DNA of 64,000 bases from Ligula intestinalis (Eukaryota; Platyhelminthes; Cestoda; Diphyllobothriidea; Diphyllobothriidae). Shown piece by piece: positions 1-12,631 of the stretch. Both the position numbers and the translations under genes were made by a program. The stretch is from assembly GCA_036362985.1 (NCBI GenBank), contig JAYGXS010000004.1:31403206-31467205 (forward strand), given 5' to 3'. The notes under the pieces are model-generated. The model worked only from the letters and a program-made list of their open reading frames with translations, searched no databases and had not been told where the DNA came from. Within the stretch, counting starts at the first letter, position 1, and each line of letters opens with the position of its first letter.

Positions 1-976
1 AGAAATTCATTGAAAGGTTAATTTGAGGTTTCAAGGTCAGCGTTTTCGGCATAACTTCTAGAAATAATGACGGCGTCTATAAAATTTCCTTTCACTACTC
101 CAATAAACAGTCATAGCAATTTTATAAATTAAGAAGCGAAAATTGGGTACAAAATTCCTGACCTATGTAGTTTTTATTCCATAAATCACTAATCACCTTT
201 ATTCGACTGCCTGTGAGGACATCATGTTTCCTTTAATGCATGACAAAACTATCATTTCCCTCACTACATTTCATAATTTCACCTTTTTCGATGTGAACTA
301 TAGAGAGAAGGGGTCAATGATTTATCCGAAAAATCGAAGATGTGCTAAGGATAACACAGAAGTTTTGGATCTAGATAAATCACACCAAGAGTTGCTTACG
401 AATCTCCGAAGTCGTTTTATAATCTTGAGCGGGTCTTCTCAGTCTACTTTGTATTTCTCGATCTTCCTTCCGAAACTAATTTTGGTCTTTATGCTTATGA
501 ATGTGTTTGATAGAAGTGAGCACCATGCGCAATGTAATCTGATATCCGCATAAAAGGCTCATGTGTTCTGTTGCATAAGATATGTCAAATGTAGCGTGGC
601 GCACCAACACGGCTTTGTGCCTATCTGCAAATGAAGGCGGCTGCACTGCAACGTATTCAAACATCGGCTTGACAGATCAGCACCCGCCATCCAGTGCCCC
701 TTTAATCCCTTGCTTTCTCTCGTCTTCTAACTGTATCATTAGCAGTCGCTATGCGACTGTGTGTAAATTGTAGTGAGAGCGAAACGGCGCAACGTCAAAC
801 TTATCAGCCACACTTTCTTCACCCTAGCTCACCTGGCTCTGATGATAGGGCAGTTTCAAAATGATCGCAGGTGGTTTTAGTTGCAGTGGTTGAGAAAGCT
901 AAACGGCCCACGTGAGCGTATCACAGTAAAAATAACAAATGGTAAATCCGAAGAATCACATAAATCAGAACAAAGA
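1..976. other. Intergenic, no recognisable gene
   Basis: Moderately AT-rich DNA. Short open frames exist on both strands but show no recognisable family, no splice-bounded exon and no start context. The interval 590-860 is richer in GC than its surroundings and may be an old repeat, but I could not match it to another copy in the window. Confidence 0.5.
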
Positions 977-1060
977 GGAGCGTTTACCGGGCGAGGTTTA
1001 TTATAAGCCCGACGTTTCGGATAGATGTCTCGTCTACCCATCTTCAGAGAATGGATGCTC
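977..1060 (-). repeat. PLE-type terminal motif with hammerhead-ribozyme-like core
   Basis: Read on the minus strand, this segment has CTGAAGA (plus 1041-1047), then a hairpin, then GAAAC (plus 1014-1018), which is the core order of a hammerhead ribozyme (CUGANGA, stem II, GAAA). Stem II is 7 bp: plus 1019-1025 pairs with 1033-1039, with one G-U pair in the minus-strand RNA and a 7-nt loop. A GC-rich stem III can be drawn between GGGC and GCCC further along, with a 2-nt bulge, ending in GGTA as a possible GUA cleavage triplet. Stem I is weak: only a GAGC/GCTC pairing across a large internal loop. Penelope-like retroelements are known to carry hammerheads in their terminal repeats, and the flanking GACGTTTCG block recurs elsewhere in this window. 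Activity is not shown; this may be a degenerate copy. Confidence 0.5.
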
Positions 1061-4000
1061 TGGCTCACGGTCCTCGTCTTTATGCCGCCCTTTCTTGCGT
1101 ATGCCTGTTCGACCAAGCACATTTGAGTCACAGTGTGTGCCTCTCGCCGCGGTTTCAGTCTCCTCGTCTGTCTGTCTCCTATCTGTCACCGTGCTGCTTA
1201 TGTCAGGCTTGTAATGAACTTCTTCCGGCGAACGCTCCTCTTTCTTCCGATTTACAACCCAGGAATCACAAGGAGTAACGGCTTCGTGTTATGCACATCA
1301 GTCTTTATTTACTCGGCAATCCTTTTCTGCGCCCGCTTACCAGTCTTTTTTGTCATATTTGCATGTTTCCTGAAATGGGCCTTCAAGCTTTCGCTTATAA
1401 AAGATTCACAAGTTGCATGAGTTTGGTACGAATCTTTGTTAACTATATGGGTTTTTCTAGAATCAAGGTCTGTATAGTTTTTTTTTCAGATTATAAAAAC
1501 ATTTCATGAGTGCTTATCAAGCGCTACCCGCAAAGTCAACTCATAAATAATCAGCCCTCAATGCACTACAAATTAAAGTTATATTATCAGGAAAACTACA
1601 AATGTCATGGATACAGTCTATTCAGGGGAGTAGACGTTACTTAGAAAGCTAAAAAGGCAAAAATGGCACTAAGCTATAAGATATTATGCAATCCAAAGTT
1701 ATGCTACTAGGACAGGGGTAAGTTTTTCATATTGCTCAGTTGATTGGAAGGCTATTTGCAGGTTTATTATAGATGACTTACTCTCCGAGATATAATTGCA
1801 CCGGCAAGAACTTTAAGAGCAATTCCTAGGTGTGTATTTCAAACTATGGCTTCACTGTATTCATTTACGTCTTCGCGACAAGCTTTAACTATCTTGCACT
1901 AGTAAGGTTAGATAAAAACATTCAGCGTTTGATTTTTCTTCACCGAGACATTTGTTGCAGCGTCCTACAATACGTCTTGCTCGTCTGCATTTTTCTGACG
2001 TAAACTTGCTACAGTGGAGGAGCAGAATGTCTGCAGAACTGTATCCTAACCTCTGGCCAGTGCAACTGTGGAAATGTTAAAGCGAGGGCACATTTACCGT
2101 CATCCAGCATAAAACAATTGTGACTTTATTTATGCTTTAAACGCGATCCTATTAAGCATCAAAGACACGATTGATGGAAGAACGGAGGACCATTTGCTAT
2201 TCTTAGAGCTGCCAATCTCCAACAATAGTGATGGGAAACACAAAATAACCTCCTTTGTTCTAAAACCTCACTAGAACCACGTCATGTGGCAGAAAGGACC
2301 TTGCGTAAGAGCCATCTAACGGCACGCTAAAAGACTTTACAGGAAGCGACCATAAAAATATCCGCTTTTCACGGGCAAAGTATGTCAGCCATGTCGGCAA
2401 GAGGTAAAAAAGAACAAAACAGAAAGAGGAGGGCTCCGTCGGAACCTTTTTAAACAATCCAAGGGAAAATCGGCATGATAACGGGAAAGAGCCTATCAAG
2501 TGAATGCACTTTCACAAAGACAGGAAGACTAAACTGGTGTTTCATCAAGGTCATTAAGAACTATTTACCCCTTCCGTACCTACTCGCTATAGTTGGCTGA
2601 ACGTTCTTTGTCGGTATAAGGCAGGCTTGCACGGAAGTTTTACAAATCACTAGTATTCATCGGCAGTACAAATTATCTGAAAGGAGCAATATAATATCAC
2701 AGTTTCAATAACTAAATTCCCTTCGTTTCATACAAACTTGCTTAAGTTTATTTTTGTTTTTAACTATAGGCCTAATTACTCCAATGGAACCCAATGGGAC
2801 AGCCTGACGTTTAAATCATTTCGCAAGAGGTGTTTTAGTTAACTGATAACACTATTAATATTCCGATTAGGACCCTGAGGTTGTGCAGGTTACACATTTT
2901 AATAACCTTGTGATAAAAAAGATCCGATCAAAAGTGACGCAAAGGCGAAATCGACCGCTTGATTCTGAAGATATTCTCTAATGATACCTCGCAGTTTAGG
3001 AAAGGCTATAAGATATCTGAGCCAAAAAACGGATACTCTGACCTCACCGTTCGACTGCTGTTAAAACTGCTATGTATGGAATAGAAAAACTGACAGTCTT
3101 TGAATCTCTCGTTTACATCAGCACATAAACTCAGCTTGCGTGTCAAATATTCACAGGCTTCTTAATGTGCTTGAGGGATCATGGGAATCCTGAAGATCAG
3201 TATGAAGTCAGTCGGTTGGCTTGCTACGGAAAATTACTTAGAGATTAAGCGTATTGAATAAAAAGTCTCAGGTTTCTTTATCTTAATAAGCCTACTGTGT
3301 CTTCTTGGATTACATTTTATGTTCTTAAATGCCCCCGTTTACTCTTTAATCATTATTTTGTAAAACTGCCATCTCCTACGGGCTTATGAATTATCGTTCG
3401 CACACTGTGGTGAATCGAGCGCGGCTTTCTGGGAGTAACTGTTTAAAATACGCATTAAATACATGTTAAATTCTCCGTTTTAAATAGTTTAAATATTGGT
3501 GAAGAGTTAAGACGATACTCAGGATATAATGCAACTGCGTTTTAAATGTTAAAGGGAAATGCAAATTTGTTGGCTCTGCCTCTCACGAGAAAATGAGGTG
3601 CTTTGTCGCATGATTAGGCAATCACAAAAAACGAAGCTGATTTATCATTTCATAAACCAGCTGACCCTCTGATAATGGTATTTTCACACAAGAATTAGCT
3701 TAAATATGCATCTGAACTGTTTAGGCTAGTAGACAATAAACGGACGTATAAAATAGCCCCCTCACGTAAAGCCTCACTTTATAAAGCACATTTGACGCTG
3801 TAATAAAATGAGATTTTTGTTTCGCCTTTTTTCCGGCATGCCCCACGATGTCTCATGGGATTGCCATATTCGCTGGGAAATAAAACAGCCAATGATCAGA
3901 CGCAATATGAAAGCAGAAAATAGCATGAGAATGTCTATGGTCACTAAGCGCGAAGAATTCCATAACACTGATATCTTGTCTTCAAGAAAAGCAGGTTGTT

Positions 4001-6695
4001 TGGCGCAGACCTAAAATCAATGTTTTTAGCAAGCTGAGTTGCATTATTTGCTTGTTTCTTTATACCCTTTTTATAAAGCTATCAAGCAAATTCTAGATTA
4101 ACTGTAAGCTGAACAAAAAACACATTCATTTAATTAAAATAAATTTTCAACGTTAACTTTCACTATTTTCCAAGTCAGACTACCTTATATGCCATCAGAA
4201 TATGGGTACTTTTTTTAAAATGAAAAAGTTTGTTTAATCGGAGTACAGTGAGCCCGACATAACCATACAGCATGAAACTTTTTTATTAAATAGAAACCTG
4301 GCACATTTGTCTTTGTAGATTAAGTCATATATCTGCTCTAGTTAGGTGTTGGCAATAGGACATAGTCTTTGGACAACGTTTAATAGCTATTTTGCTATGC
4401 ATTTATTCAGAGTCGATTCTGGAATTTACTTTTTTTAGGAAGGCATTAATCGTTTTATTTATGCAGTCCGAGTAGTTAATAACACTAAGCGATATTTAAA
4501 GGAATTCCAATTTTCTCGGTGTCTCTAGAAACCTTCAGCTTCAGCTCAAATGCAGAAACCTGTGGAAGGGATGCAAATCAGATAATTTATGCGGACAATA
4601 TATATGTTCTAAAGTATTGCATTAAAAACCTTTAGTTCACATCAGAAACAATCGCGAGTCATTTTTTAATGACGATGTAAATGTAAATGTAGAAGCTGGA
4701 AATAAGCAAATATTTCACTGAATTCTAAAAGCTCAGATACTGCGTCTTTGTGGGAAATCCTGACCCACGTGGCTGCAATTTGATTTATTTTTTGTAAGTG
4801 CATATGTACATGGTCACATAAGACCGAAAACAGCAAAACTGTTGAAAATATGTGAAAGTAGCTGAACACGCTATCCATACCTTATTTTGTATGTGGAGAA
4901 GACCGAATCTGCTGCCTTTTATAATATAAACTTAACTCTTATGACAAAATACTTGGCTTCATTTATTAGTTCCACACATAAAGAATTCACGATAAACTAA
5001 CCATCGGCCTCTTATTGGTGCAAATCTTGTTGCTTATCGCAGATTAAATGTTTCGATTTCGAGCAACCCGTCTACGATCTTAATTTATTTTAGTTCAAAT
5101 TGTGATGATCAAGCTATCAATAGATAGGTGGTAGGACTTGATAATAAGCTCAAATACATCAGTCAATTATTACTCCAGGAAGTGTCAAAAGCCAAAATCC
5201 GACATGCGTAATACCAGACCCAAATTTCTATAAGCACAATACATACGAAAAACTATATGGTACCTTCACATTTATAATTCTGAATGTTAGAAGATAGAGT
5301 AATCGTTGAGATTTTCAAGGATTGAACAAAATGGTCTCACGTTCAGTGCTTTTAATAATATTCTGAAAGTACGACATAGAAGACATTGCTGAATAAACCC
5401 TAACGGGCTATATGGATGAAAAATATCGTCTGCGTCGTCTTCAGATTAAAAATTCTAAACTTGTGTATTAGCCTATATATCTCTGCTTAATGTGTTTACA
5501 AGGTATTCCAGTAAGCTGTAACGTTCCAATTTGCGTCCACTGATTGGGAGACTGTCAATTTCCCGCTTAGGAAATCATGGATTAAAAGCAAAGTCTTAAC
5601 CTGTTGTGCATCATAATTAACTTTTCTAAACGGCCTTTGGGTATATTTCTGTTTCTATGTTTTCCTGCGAAGTGCAACGATAATTGTCTTGCTTTTTCAA
5701 TATGTTTGTAAACTTCCCATGTGAAAAATCTTAAGGAGCACGGTGTATAGAATAAAAAACATGATTTGATACAAGAATGTGAACTACTTGTTATGCAGCT
5801 GTGATTGCCGTAAGTTGCTGGAAAAAATATGTCACGAGATTCGGTAGCCTTCACTTTGGAAATTTATCAAGGGCGTTAGTAGATTGTGCTAATGGAAAAC
5901 AGAGGTTGAAGTATTTATAGGATACATTTGCCATAAAGGCGCAAACCATATCGGCAGAAATTAAAATACTGGACTGTGCGTGTGTATGGTACCTTCGTCG
6001 ACAGTTGATGGATTCAGACGTTGGCATTTAAAGGCAGCTAACAATTACGTTCCTAGACGTGCCTTCTGTCAGGAAAGTGGAAGAAAACAGAACTTTTAAG
6101 GCCTACGGGCTTAGAAATTTTAATATCTTCAAGAAAACTTGGAATACAGCATAGGCTCTAAGGCCCATTGGCTACTACCTAGGCAGCCAGAACTAATATG
6201 ACAAAGTGAGAATTCAAGGTGCTTGGCCTCAATGTAAATACCTTCTTGAGCGTTTTAGGATTGTGTTGTATTTCAGCTCCAACCTCCGCTCCAGACATCA
6301 GATTTCCCTGGCCAGATTCATTAGCCACGAGGCGTGCGCGGCCTGCAAATTCTTCCAGTGGCAGAATTTCTAAACATACACTTTAAAATATTATTATGCT
6401 CAATAAAGGATGCAAACATGGATGCAGCTCAGATGCAGACAAACAAGTACTCGTCATGCCAGGAATGATCTGCTACCATGGAAACGGGCGCTACGAATTT
6501 ATTAAAATAAGTGTGTACTGACATAAGAACTGAATCCTGCAACCACTACGACTCATGCGTTCCCACTATTCATTTCTATTACTTCCTCTGATGATAATAA
6601 TAATATGTTTATTATGCCAGTTTACAGGCAATTGTAAGGAGTTGGTAATGTACCTCTTGGGTGCCTTCCAACACCTCGAAGACCGGAAAAAACCT
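1061..6695. other. Unannotated AT-rich DNA
   Basis: No recognisable coding exon, RNA gene or clear repeat was seen. Open frames are short (under about 100 codons) and overlap on both strands with no family resemblance. The stretch 1050-1300 is pyrimidine-rich and follows the hammerhead-like motif, so it may be the rest of the same relic. Confidence 0.5.
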
Positions 6696-6784
6696 AAAAC
6701 AAACTCCCTATGTTGCAGCCAGTATTGGTTTTGTTTCAGGTTTTTTGTTTTGTCAATACTGGGCGAGATAGGGAGTTTGTTTCA
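6696..6784. repeat. Imperfect stem-loop, precursor-miRNA-like size
   Basis: An inverted repeat of about 30 nt per arm encloses a loop of about 25 nt. The 5' arm holds AACAAACTCCCTAT then CCAGTATTG, and the 3' arm holds CAATACTGG then ATAGGGAGTTTGTTT. The two paired blocks (14 and 9 bp) are separated by an internal loop of 5-7 nt. The length and one-internal-loop shape resemble a pre-miRNA or a small inverted-repeat element. I do not recognise a known miRNA seed. The loop is T-rich. Confidence 0.45.
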
Positions 6785-8639
6785 AGTGAAAAAAAACCTG
6801 CCTCTTTTCAAGTGATGGATAGACTTCTTATTTAAAAAACTTCGGAAGCATGAAGTTATAATTGCAGTGACCAAAGTTTCTTTTTCTAAGATGCCTTCTA
6901 AAAATTACATACTAGTTTGTACGTTACACACAATTCTACACAGCGTTAAAAGATCATATTAATTCATTTCTTCGCGCCTGCTTAAATTTCGGCAATAGCC
7001 TGATTGTTTAAGGCCAGTACAGCTTCAGAAAACATGCAAATCCAATTCCTAGCATTAACCATGTGTGCCATAGTATCTTTCGTGTAGTTGGCGCAATAAA
7101 AATTTTATGTCCTTTTCCTTTTTAATTTAGGTAACCATATACTCCCTTTGTAGGTAGCGGAGATATTTGACATTTGACGGCAATGTATTGTCTTTTAGGC
7201 TACAAAGAAACCGAAATATACACAACCCTTGTACGCTGACCTGAAAAAACGTTTGGTGGTATTTACTATGGATTTTGGATAGAATAAGTATGGCTCCGAA
7301 ATCTTTTCTGAACAATTAAACTATTCATACTGAATGATAACCACACCAACATAATCATTCGTATCGTATGTATGGTTTAAGATGAATAATTAAATCAAGC
7401 AGTAGAAATTGCATAAGTTTTGCGTGCCCTTTTAAATAATTAAAAAGAATACCCGAAGGTTTTGGCTCTCTTTAGTTTCCCCTGGCAATTATTTTTACCT
7501 GTTAGCTACTGACCAAATGCGCATAAACTGTATCACCCAGGTCATATATTTGGCTTTTGCGCAGAAACTATGATAATTAGATCGAACCAATAAGACCTGC
7601 TTAAGAGGTTCGCTTTATTCTAACAAGCGATTTATCTCCATAAAAACTCCAAAAAGTTGCAGTTTGACTTGTTAGCATAATGGGAGCATGGGGGCATCCA
7701 GAACTAATTTGGCACGGACTTTTTGTTTGCTAATTAGGACCACTGCCACACAGGACAGCATTAACATAAATTTTCGTAAGAGGGCAAATCAAGTTTGCAT
7801 GTACTCAAGGGTTCTACAGTTGCCCTCTGAAAACGCCACTGATATTATTTGTGCATACTAAGTACTCTAAAAAAAGAACGTATTCACTTATTTTTTCAGC
7901 TATAACCGGTAAAGATAAATAAAGAGCTTTATTCACAGAACGAGTTCAGACGGATGGTACTGCGCGACCTTACCGATTCTTGGCAAAACAATGGTGAATT
8001 TGAGGGTTTTGTGGATATTTACTTGACGGCAAGTAATGCATGAAGTGGCTTTGTAGAACTTCACTTTTATATATGCTAACGCAATATACTCATTTAAACG
8101 CACAAACTTCAAAGTGAATTACCATTTGGGGACATTCGCCGAATTGCAGACGTGAGGGTTGTCTATAGATGTTATCCTTCAGCCGTTTTGAGCACTCGGT
8201 TTTAGCCTGTTTCACATGCATCATTACATAAACATGCACTGCACGCAATGCTACTGGTAACGTTTTAGTGTAGATTTTTGGGAACGTTTCGTGCCCATGT
8301 TTTGGACCTACTATTGGACATAGGCCTAATCAAATAAACCCATTTACATTGTAAACGAGTTAGTCCACTAGGTCTCATGCCATAGACGACAAATGTCTGG
8401 ATTTAGGTTGTAGGCATAAAGCATGTGGGTGAGTTGCGTTTATAAATAGACTATCTAACACTTAGGACAGATAGGAGCTGGAAACATCTCTTGGCCGTGA
8501 TTGACTTTATTTTTGTGAATTACCCCTTCTTTTCCTCACTGGACTTACTGGCCAGTCTATCGATTGTCGACTTAGCACCCAAGTAGAGAATGCGATTGTC
8601 GGATGCGGGCTTGATAATTGCGTGAAAATTATGCTCGCT
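6785..8639. other. Unannotated DNA
   Basis: No gene, RNA or repeat could be supported here. Open frames are short and unrecognised. Confidence 0.5.
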
Positions 8640-8884
8640 GTCGTCTGAGTTGTTGTAGCTGGGCCCGGCCCTTCCCGCCTAACTGATTCTCTTGCTCAGA
8701 CCATGTCTCAGTACGCAGTATGAGAACGCCAACTCGTTGCACTTGATGATGGGCTGTGGGTCAGAAAACCATGACTCGAGCAGCTCCCGGCTCACGCATT
8801 TGTCCCCTCTTGCAAGGAGTTCGGCCTCGTTAAACTTTCAAATATGGCCAGGTCCCGTCGAGTGAGCTGCAACCTGGCAGATGG
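8640..8884 (-). pseudogene. PLE GIY-YIG endonuclease relic (class 1)
   Basis: Minus-strand translation gives the C-terminal half of the endonuclease domain typical of Penelope-like retroelements: QVAAHSTGPGH, a stop or frameshift at ATTTGA, then KFNEAELLARGD, SRELLESWF and IIKCNEL. The same order of motifs recurs at 30292-30620 and 35037-35740, which makes the family assignment internally consistent. In GIY-YIG nucleases the glutamate in the REL.E segment is a catalytic metal ligand; it is kept here. The domain nicks DNA during target-primed reverse transcription. The upstream GIY-YIG strands are missing and the frame is broken, so this is a dead fragment. It lies next to RT-thumb-like sequence on the same strand at 8931-9120. 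Confidence 0.6.
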
Positions 8885-8930
8885 TCGAAAGGTTACCTAT
8901 GATTAAGGATTCTTGACAGAATAAAAAATA

Positions 8931-9120
8931 TCAGGAAAATAAATTTCTTGTTCCAGTAGTTGCATTTTCCTCTTCTGAACTGCTCCCTGGAACTCGTATA
9001 TTCGCTTCTATTGGCAATGATCTATTGATTAGCGTCCTAACGCAGTCTTTCATGTGCTTTGGAAGGTAGATGCCAAAACATGTGAGAATCTGTTTTATAA
9101 TGATAGGTAGCCTACAGCTC
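8931..9120 (-). pseudogene. Retroelement RT thumb-region fragment
   Basis: The minus-strand frame reads KHMKDCVRTLINRS, then about 14 residues later SSEEENA. The pattern C-V-R-T-L plus an acidic stretch after about 20 residues is what I see at the other RT-thumb relics of this window (34500-34675, 34838-34990, 35037-35150), where it precedes the endonuclease linker. An endonuclease fragment follows on the same strand at 8640-8884, but the expected linker of about 100 residues is missing, so the element is internally deleted. There is no catalytic YxDD region here. The family assignment is by motif pattern only. Confidence 0.4.
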
Positions 9121-9261
9121 AGCAGGCCAATAACCATTCCATGCGAATTTGAATGACCTTGAGGTAACGGGCTTTCAACTAGGCCACTGGATGTCGGAAA
9201 CATAATTAACGCTAAAGTATTGTAGCGAGCCAAGAGACTGAATGATTGTTTTAGTACTACA

Positions 9262-9470
9262 AGGTCGGCACTTTTTGGCGCGAACCCGGGATGGAGGTCA
9301 TGGGATCAAGTGTCTGCGAAGATGCCGGTGCCCGTCTCCCTACACGACCGCTGACTGCCAACCCCGCAACGCATCACCATCGTATTCCTGTCGTTTCCCC
9401 TCGCTCTCTGTCAGCATTCCCACGTCCCTCCTCTGCAGTTGCCCACAGCACTGCGCTCCCCACTGGTGAT
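9262..9470 (+). other. GC-rich segment with primer-binding-site-like motif
   Basis: At about 9275 the sequence TGGCGCGAACCCGGGA starts with TGG and is complementary to a tRNA-like 3' end, as LTR-retrotransposon primer-binding sites are. It is followed by about 190 bp of GC-rich DNA with an open frame rich in Pro, Ser, Ala and His. No LTR, gag zinc knuckle or polymerase motif could be found, so an LTR-element leader is only one possibility. Confidence 0.2.
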
Positions 9471-11357
9471 CGAATGGACATGAGAGAAAATCCCCCATCC
9501 CAGATGGGACATTTATCAGTGAAATGCGTTTCCTTAGTGCATATTGTGAATCTTCCGTGTACGTATGCATTTATATCCAGTAGAGTAGTTCCGATCCATT
9601 CCTTCGATCTCTTATCATAAAATTTCCGTCCATGTGCTTAGTCTGGCCCTTATCAGCCCTGTTTAGTGCTCCCGATGACTGAAACACCTTGCGTATGGTC
9701 CAACCTCGACATCCTCGGCTCGTTACAGTATGTGCACCAAAACGTCGGTTTATATTCCCGAAATGGCAGACCTCACAAACTTTTCAGTTTAGTAATAAGA
9801 TCGATAATTTGGAAACCCAAAGGAGTTTAACTGATTTGTTTTGCAAACCTCTCCAGTGAATGTGCAGAACATTCTTTGACGGAATCCGAATGGTTACAAT
9901 AATTACTACGGAGGTTTTCAAGTTTGTCACAGAGGACACTAACCCGCCTAAGCGGTGCATGATAGATTAACTATAGAGTAGCGAAGAATAATTTGCAAAC
10001 TAATCGTGATATAAGATAACGCATTTGGGTCTCTTCCCATTGCCTGAATAAGCCTCTTGATTTGGGGCTCTGAAAGCCAGATGGATGAAGTTGCGATGTA
10101 GCGAGTAGGTTCTGTGACATGTCCATAACAAAACTAGGCTGTTTATTGGCCAACGCCGAAAACCGAAGACGAACTAGAAAACTGGTCCAAATTACCTAGT
10201 GCATATACCATTTTTCCAAAAAATTGACTCCTTCATTTCATCGCATCCCAATTCTTAAGTTTTTCAGTGGTTTTTGGTCAACGAGCATAAAAACAGTACT
10301 TCCCTAGCCACATTGATTATCATTTTAAATAATGATAAAATCCAATGGTCAACAAGAACCAGAAAAGGCAACAGACGATGGTTTCACGTTTGGGCACCTA
10401 TTCATCCCATTATGTCCATTCTTAAAGGCGGCAAATAACGCAATTTATTCCACTTTGAAATTCCATAAATACCAAAATATACCAGTCATTAATGGAACAA
10501 AGGAAAGCCAAAAACGACTGCCACCTAGGTGAAGCATTCCACTGCATTGAAAAAAACGTTCCGTTGAATATGTGCTTCTGTGCGACTATACCGTAGCTTT
10601 TTTACTTTGATCTTATCCAAGAACACACACAGTCAGTGTGAAATAAATACTCAAAGTAAAGCGTTCCGTTAAATAAATGTGTGCTATAATGGGACTAAAA
10701 AGGGGCTGGAAGATTGATAGAAGCATCCGTCACAGAGTTATGTTTCCTTGCTTGCATTTTTGAATATTTTTGAACGAACAAAGCTCTTTGTTCTGTTTTA
10801 GTCACTGGGATACTAAGAGCAACATATACTAAGAAACAAATTTTTCCTTTCGAAAAGGCACCAATAATTCCTCCTTCATGACGGGATCATAATTGTCCGA
10901 AATCTACTTGCCTGTTCGAAGCGCCTCTAGCGGTATCATTTCAAAAAAGACAGCATAAACTTTGCGAAGAAAATACATTAACGCATGTTTTTTTTCATAT
11001 AATTTTGACTTATTAGCGCTAAGACATGCAAATAGGAACCTCTCCTAATACAGTTGGTCGTGCATTGAATTCAAAAGTGTTGGGAGGTAGACCTAACATT
11101 GAGTTTAGGGTTAAGAATATGATTTGATAAAAGATTACATTGAAGCAACTATTCGCATCCCAGGTATGGGTGTAGATACAGAAGAAGATATATGGATCAC
11201 TAGAATCTTAAGTTTATTCGTCTGAGCTTTCGAAGTCTTGGGGAGTCCATCATTAGAACTAAAAGCGCCAACGAAAAACAAGCAACATTTATGGGAGGGG
11301 GGGCAGGGGCCAATTAACCATTATAGGTCATAGGAGGAGGATGGAAGAAGGGACTAC
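9471..11357. other. Unannotated DNA
   Basis: Nothing could be supported as a gene or RNA. A G-rich run lies at 11296-11312. Short open frames on both strands show no family resemblance. Confidence 0.5.
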
Positions 11358-11573
11358 TTAAAAACCAGTGGCATCAGTCCGAAGATGCCTGCGCAGGGCG
11401 AGGTATGCGGGCGCCAGCTCTATGCATCGGTTGACTGGGTTTTCATCGGAGGTCCAGGCTTCAGTCAGTTCTCGGCGTGTCTTGTTGCCAGCGCGGACAA
11501 TTATCCTCGTGAATTTAAATTCGTGATCCATCTTATAGGTGTGAGTAGCCACTTGCGATAATGCGTCACCCAT
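11358..11573 (-). pseudogene. PLE GIY-YIG endonuclease relic (class 2)
   Basis: A 71-codon minus-strand frame covers the C-terminal half of a Penelope-type endonuclease. Key segments are SQVATHTYKMDHEFKF, with the His-x-Phe seen in these nucleases, then RRELTEAW with the putative catalytic Glu, then the family tail DENPVNRCIELAPAYLALR. The tail differs from the ESWF...KCND class found at 8.7, 30.3 and 35.5 kb and matches the SDANSVNRHLDLPATYKVL tail at 13.4 kb and its copy at 48.5 kb. The N-terminal GIY-YIG strands and the whole reverse transcriptase are absent, and the frame ends at a stop after DATGF. It is a 5'-truncated, non-functional copy. Confidence 0.6.
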
Positions 11574-11861
11574 CCGTGCTTTACATCAAATACGTGAGAA
11601 TGGTTTTACGTTTTCAAAGACATTATTTCCTGTATAATTAATTTGCGATACATATTTCTTGAAGAGTCTAAAATATGTGTTTTTAAGCTTAATAAATCCT
11701 AAAAACAAAAAACAATTTGTACGAACAAAATTGAAATTCCTGGGTTGCATATTTGTAGGAAAGTTGTTCAGGCATAAACCTGTGATGGACGGCCAACAAT
11801 GATGTGCCTTTATTTGACCTCTCGATGCTTGTCAGGTTAACCGAAGGTTAACCAAAAGGCA
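11574..11861. other. AT-rich spacer
   Basis: No feature could be supported between the endonuclease relic and the direct repeat that begins near 11862. Confidence 0.5.
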
Positions 11862-12424
11862 CCCTGCTAAAGCCCGGTGGTCTCCCAGCTTTGACCTAGA
11901 ATGTGCTAACCGATAACAAGTGCTTAAGTGCCCCCTTTCGCCCGCATGCTGACTGTCGAGACAATAACACTGAATAATAGGCGTTCCGACAAAACACGAC
12001 GGCCCTCAGAGTTGATCTCACCTCATTCAAAAACACACGCGCGCATATACGCGCGTCCAAATGAGCACGCCTGCCAAGAGGGTCACTAGAACACGCCGCC
12101 CCGCGGCCACGCAGCAGGGGACCTTGACACGCGATACCCCCTGCGGGCAAATGCAACACACCAATAAAAAACCACTTGAGGTTGCTTCACAATCCAGTAG
12201 AAGCAACTGCCATTAGCACATCTCTCACAGCACTCTGCCACATCACATACTCTCTGGCACGACTGGACACAGTCACCGCCAGGCCCGTCTTTGTCAGCGA
12301 CCACTGCTGCCTGAGAGAGGAGCATAGGGTTCTGTGCACACTAAAGATCTCACTCTGTTGATGTTTTTCCTTTGAACTTCAACTTTGAATTCAGTCTGAT
12401 GATTGTAGTGATTTTGTGCGACCA
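11862..12424 (+). repeat. Direct repeat, left copy
   Basis: This roughly 560-bp segment matches 12632-13239 in the same orientation. Shared landmarks in order are CTGCTAAAGC, CTAACCGATAACAA, CTGACTG.CGAGA, AGGCGTTCC, GCACCAATA-type tract, AAGCAACTG.CAT, CACATCTCTCAC-type tract, GGTTCTGTGCACA, and finally TCTGATGATTG. The pair could be the terminal repeats of one retroelement or a local duplication. It contains no open reading frame that looks real. Confidence 0.55.
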
Positions 12425-12631
12425 CGTCAAAGCCGCAAATTTGTAATAGCCTAACAGTGGGCACTGCACAAGGAAACCGCTCAGCACTCAGCGACAAACG
12501 CCCTCAAACCCACATATGCACAGATTCATATTTTTCATTTCATTGTTTGCTCACTATCGACACATGCAATTCATCCTGTGTCTGGGGGGAGCTGTGGCGG
12601 ATGGCTGTCCTCTCTTCTGGCACCGACAGAT

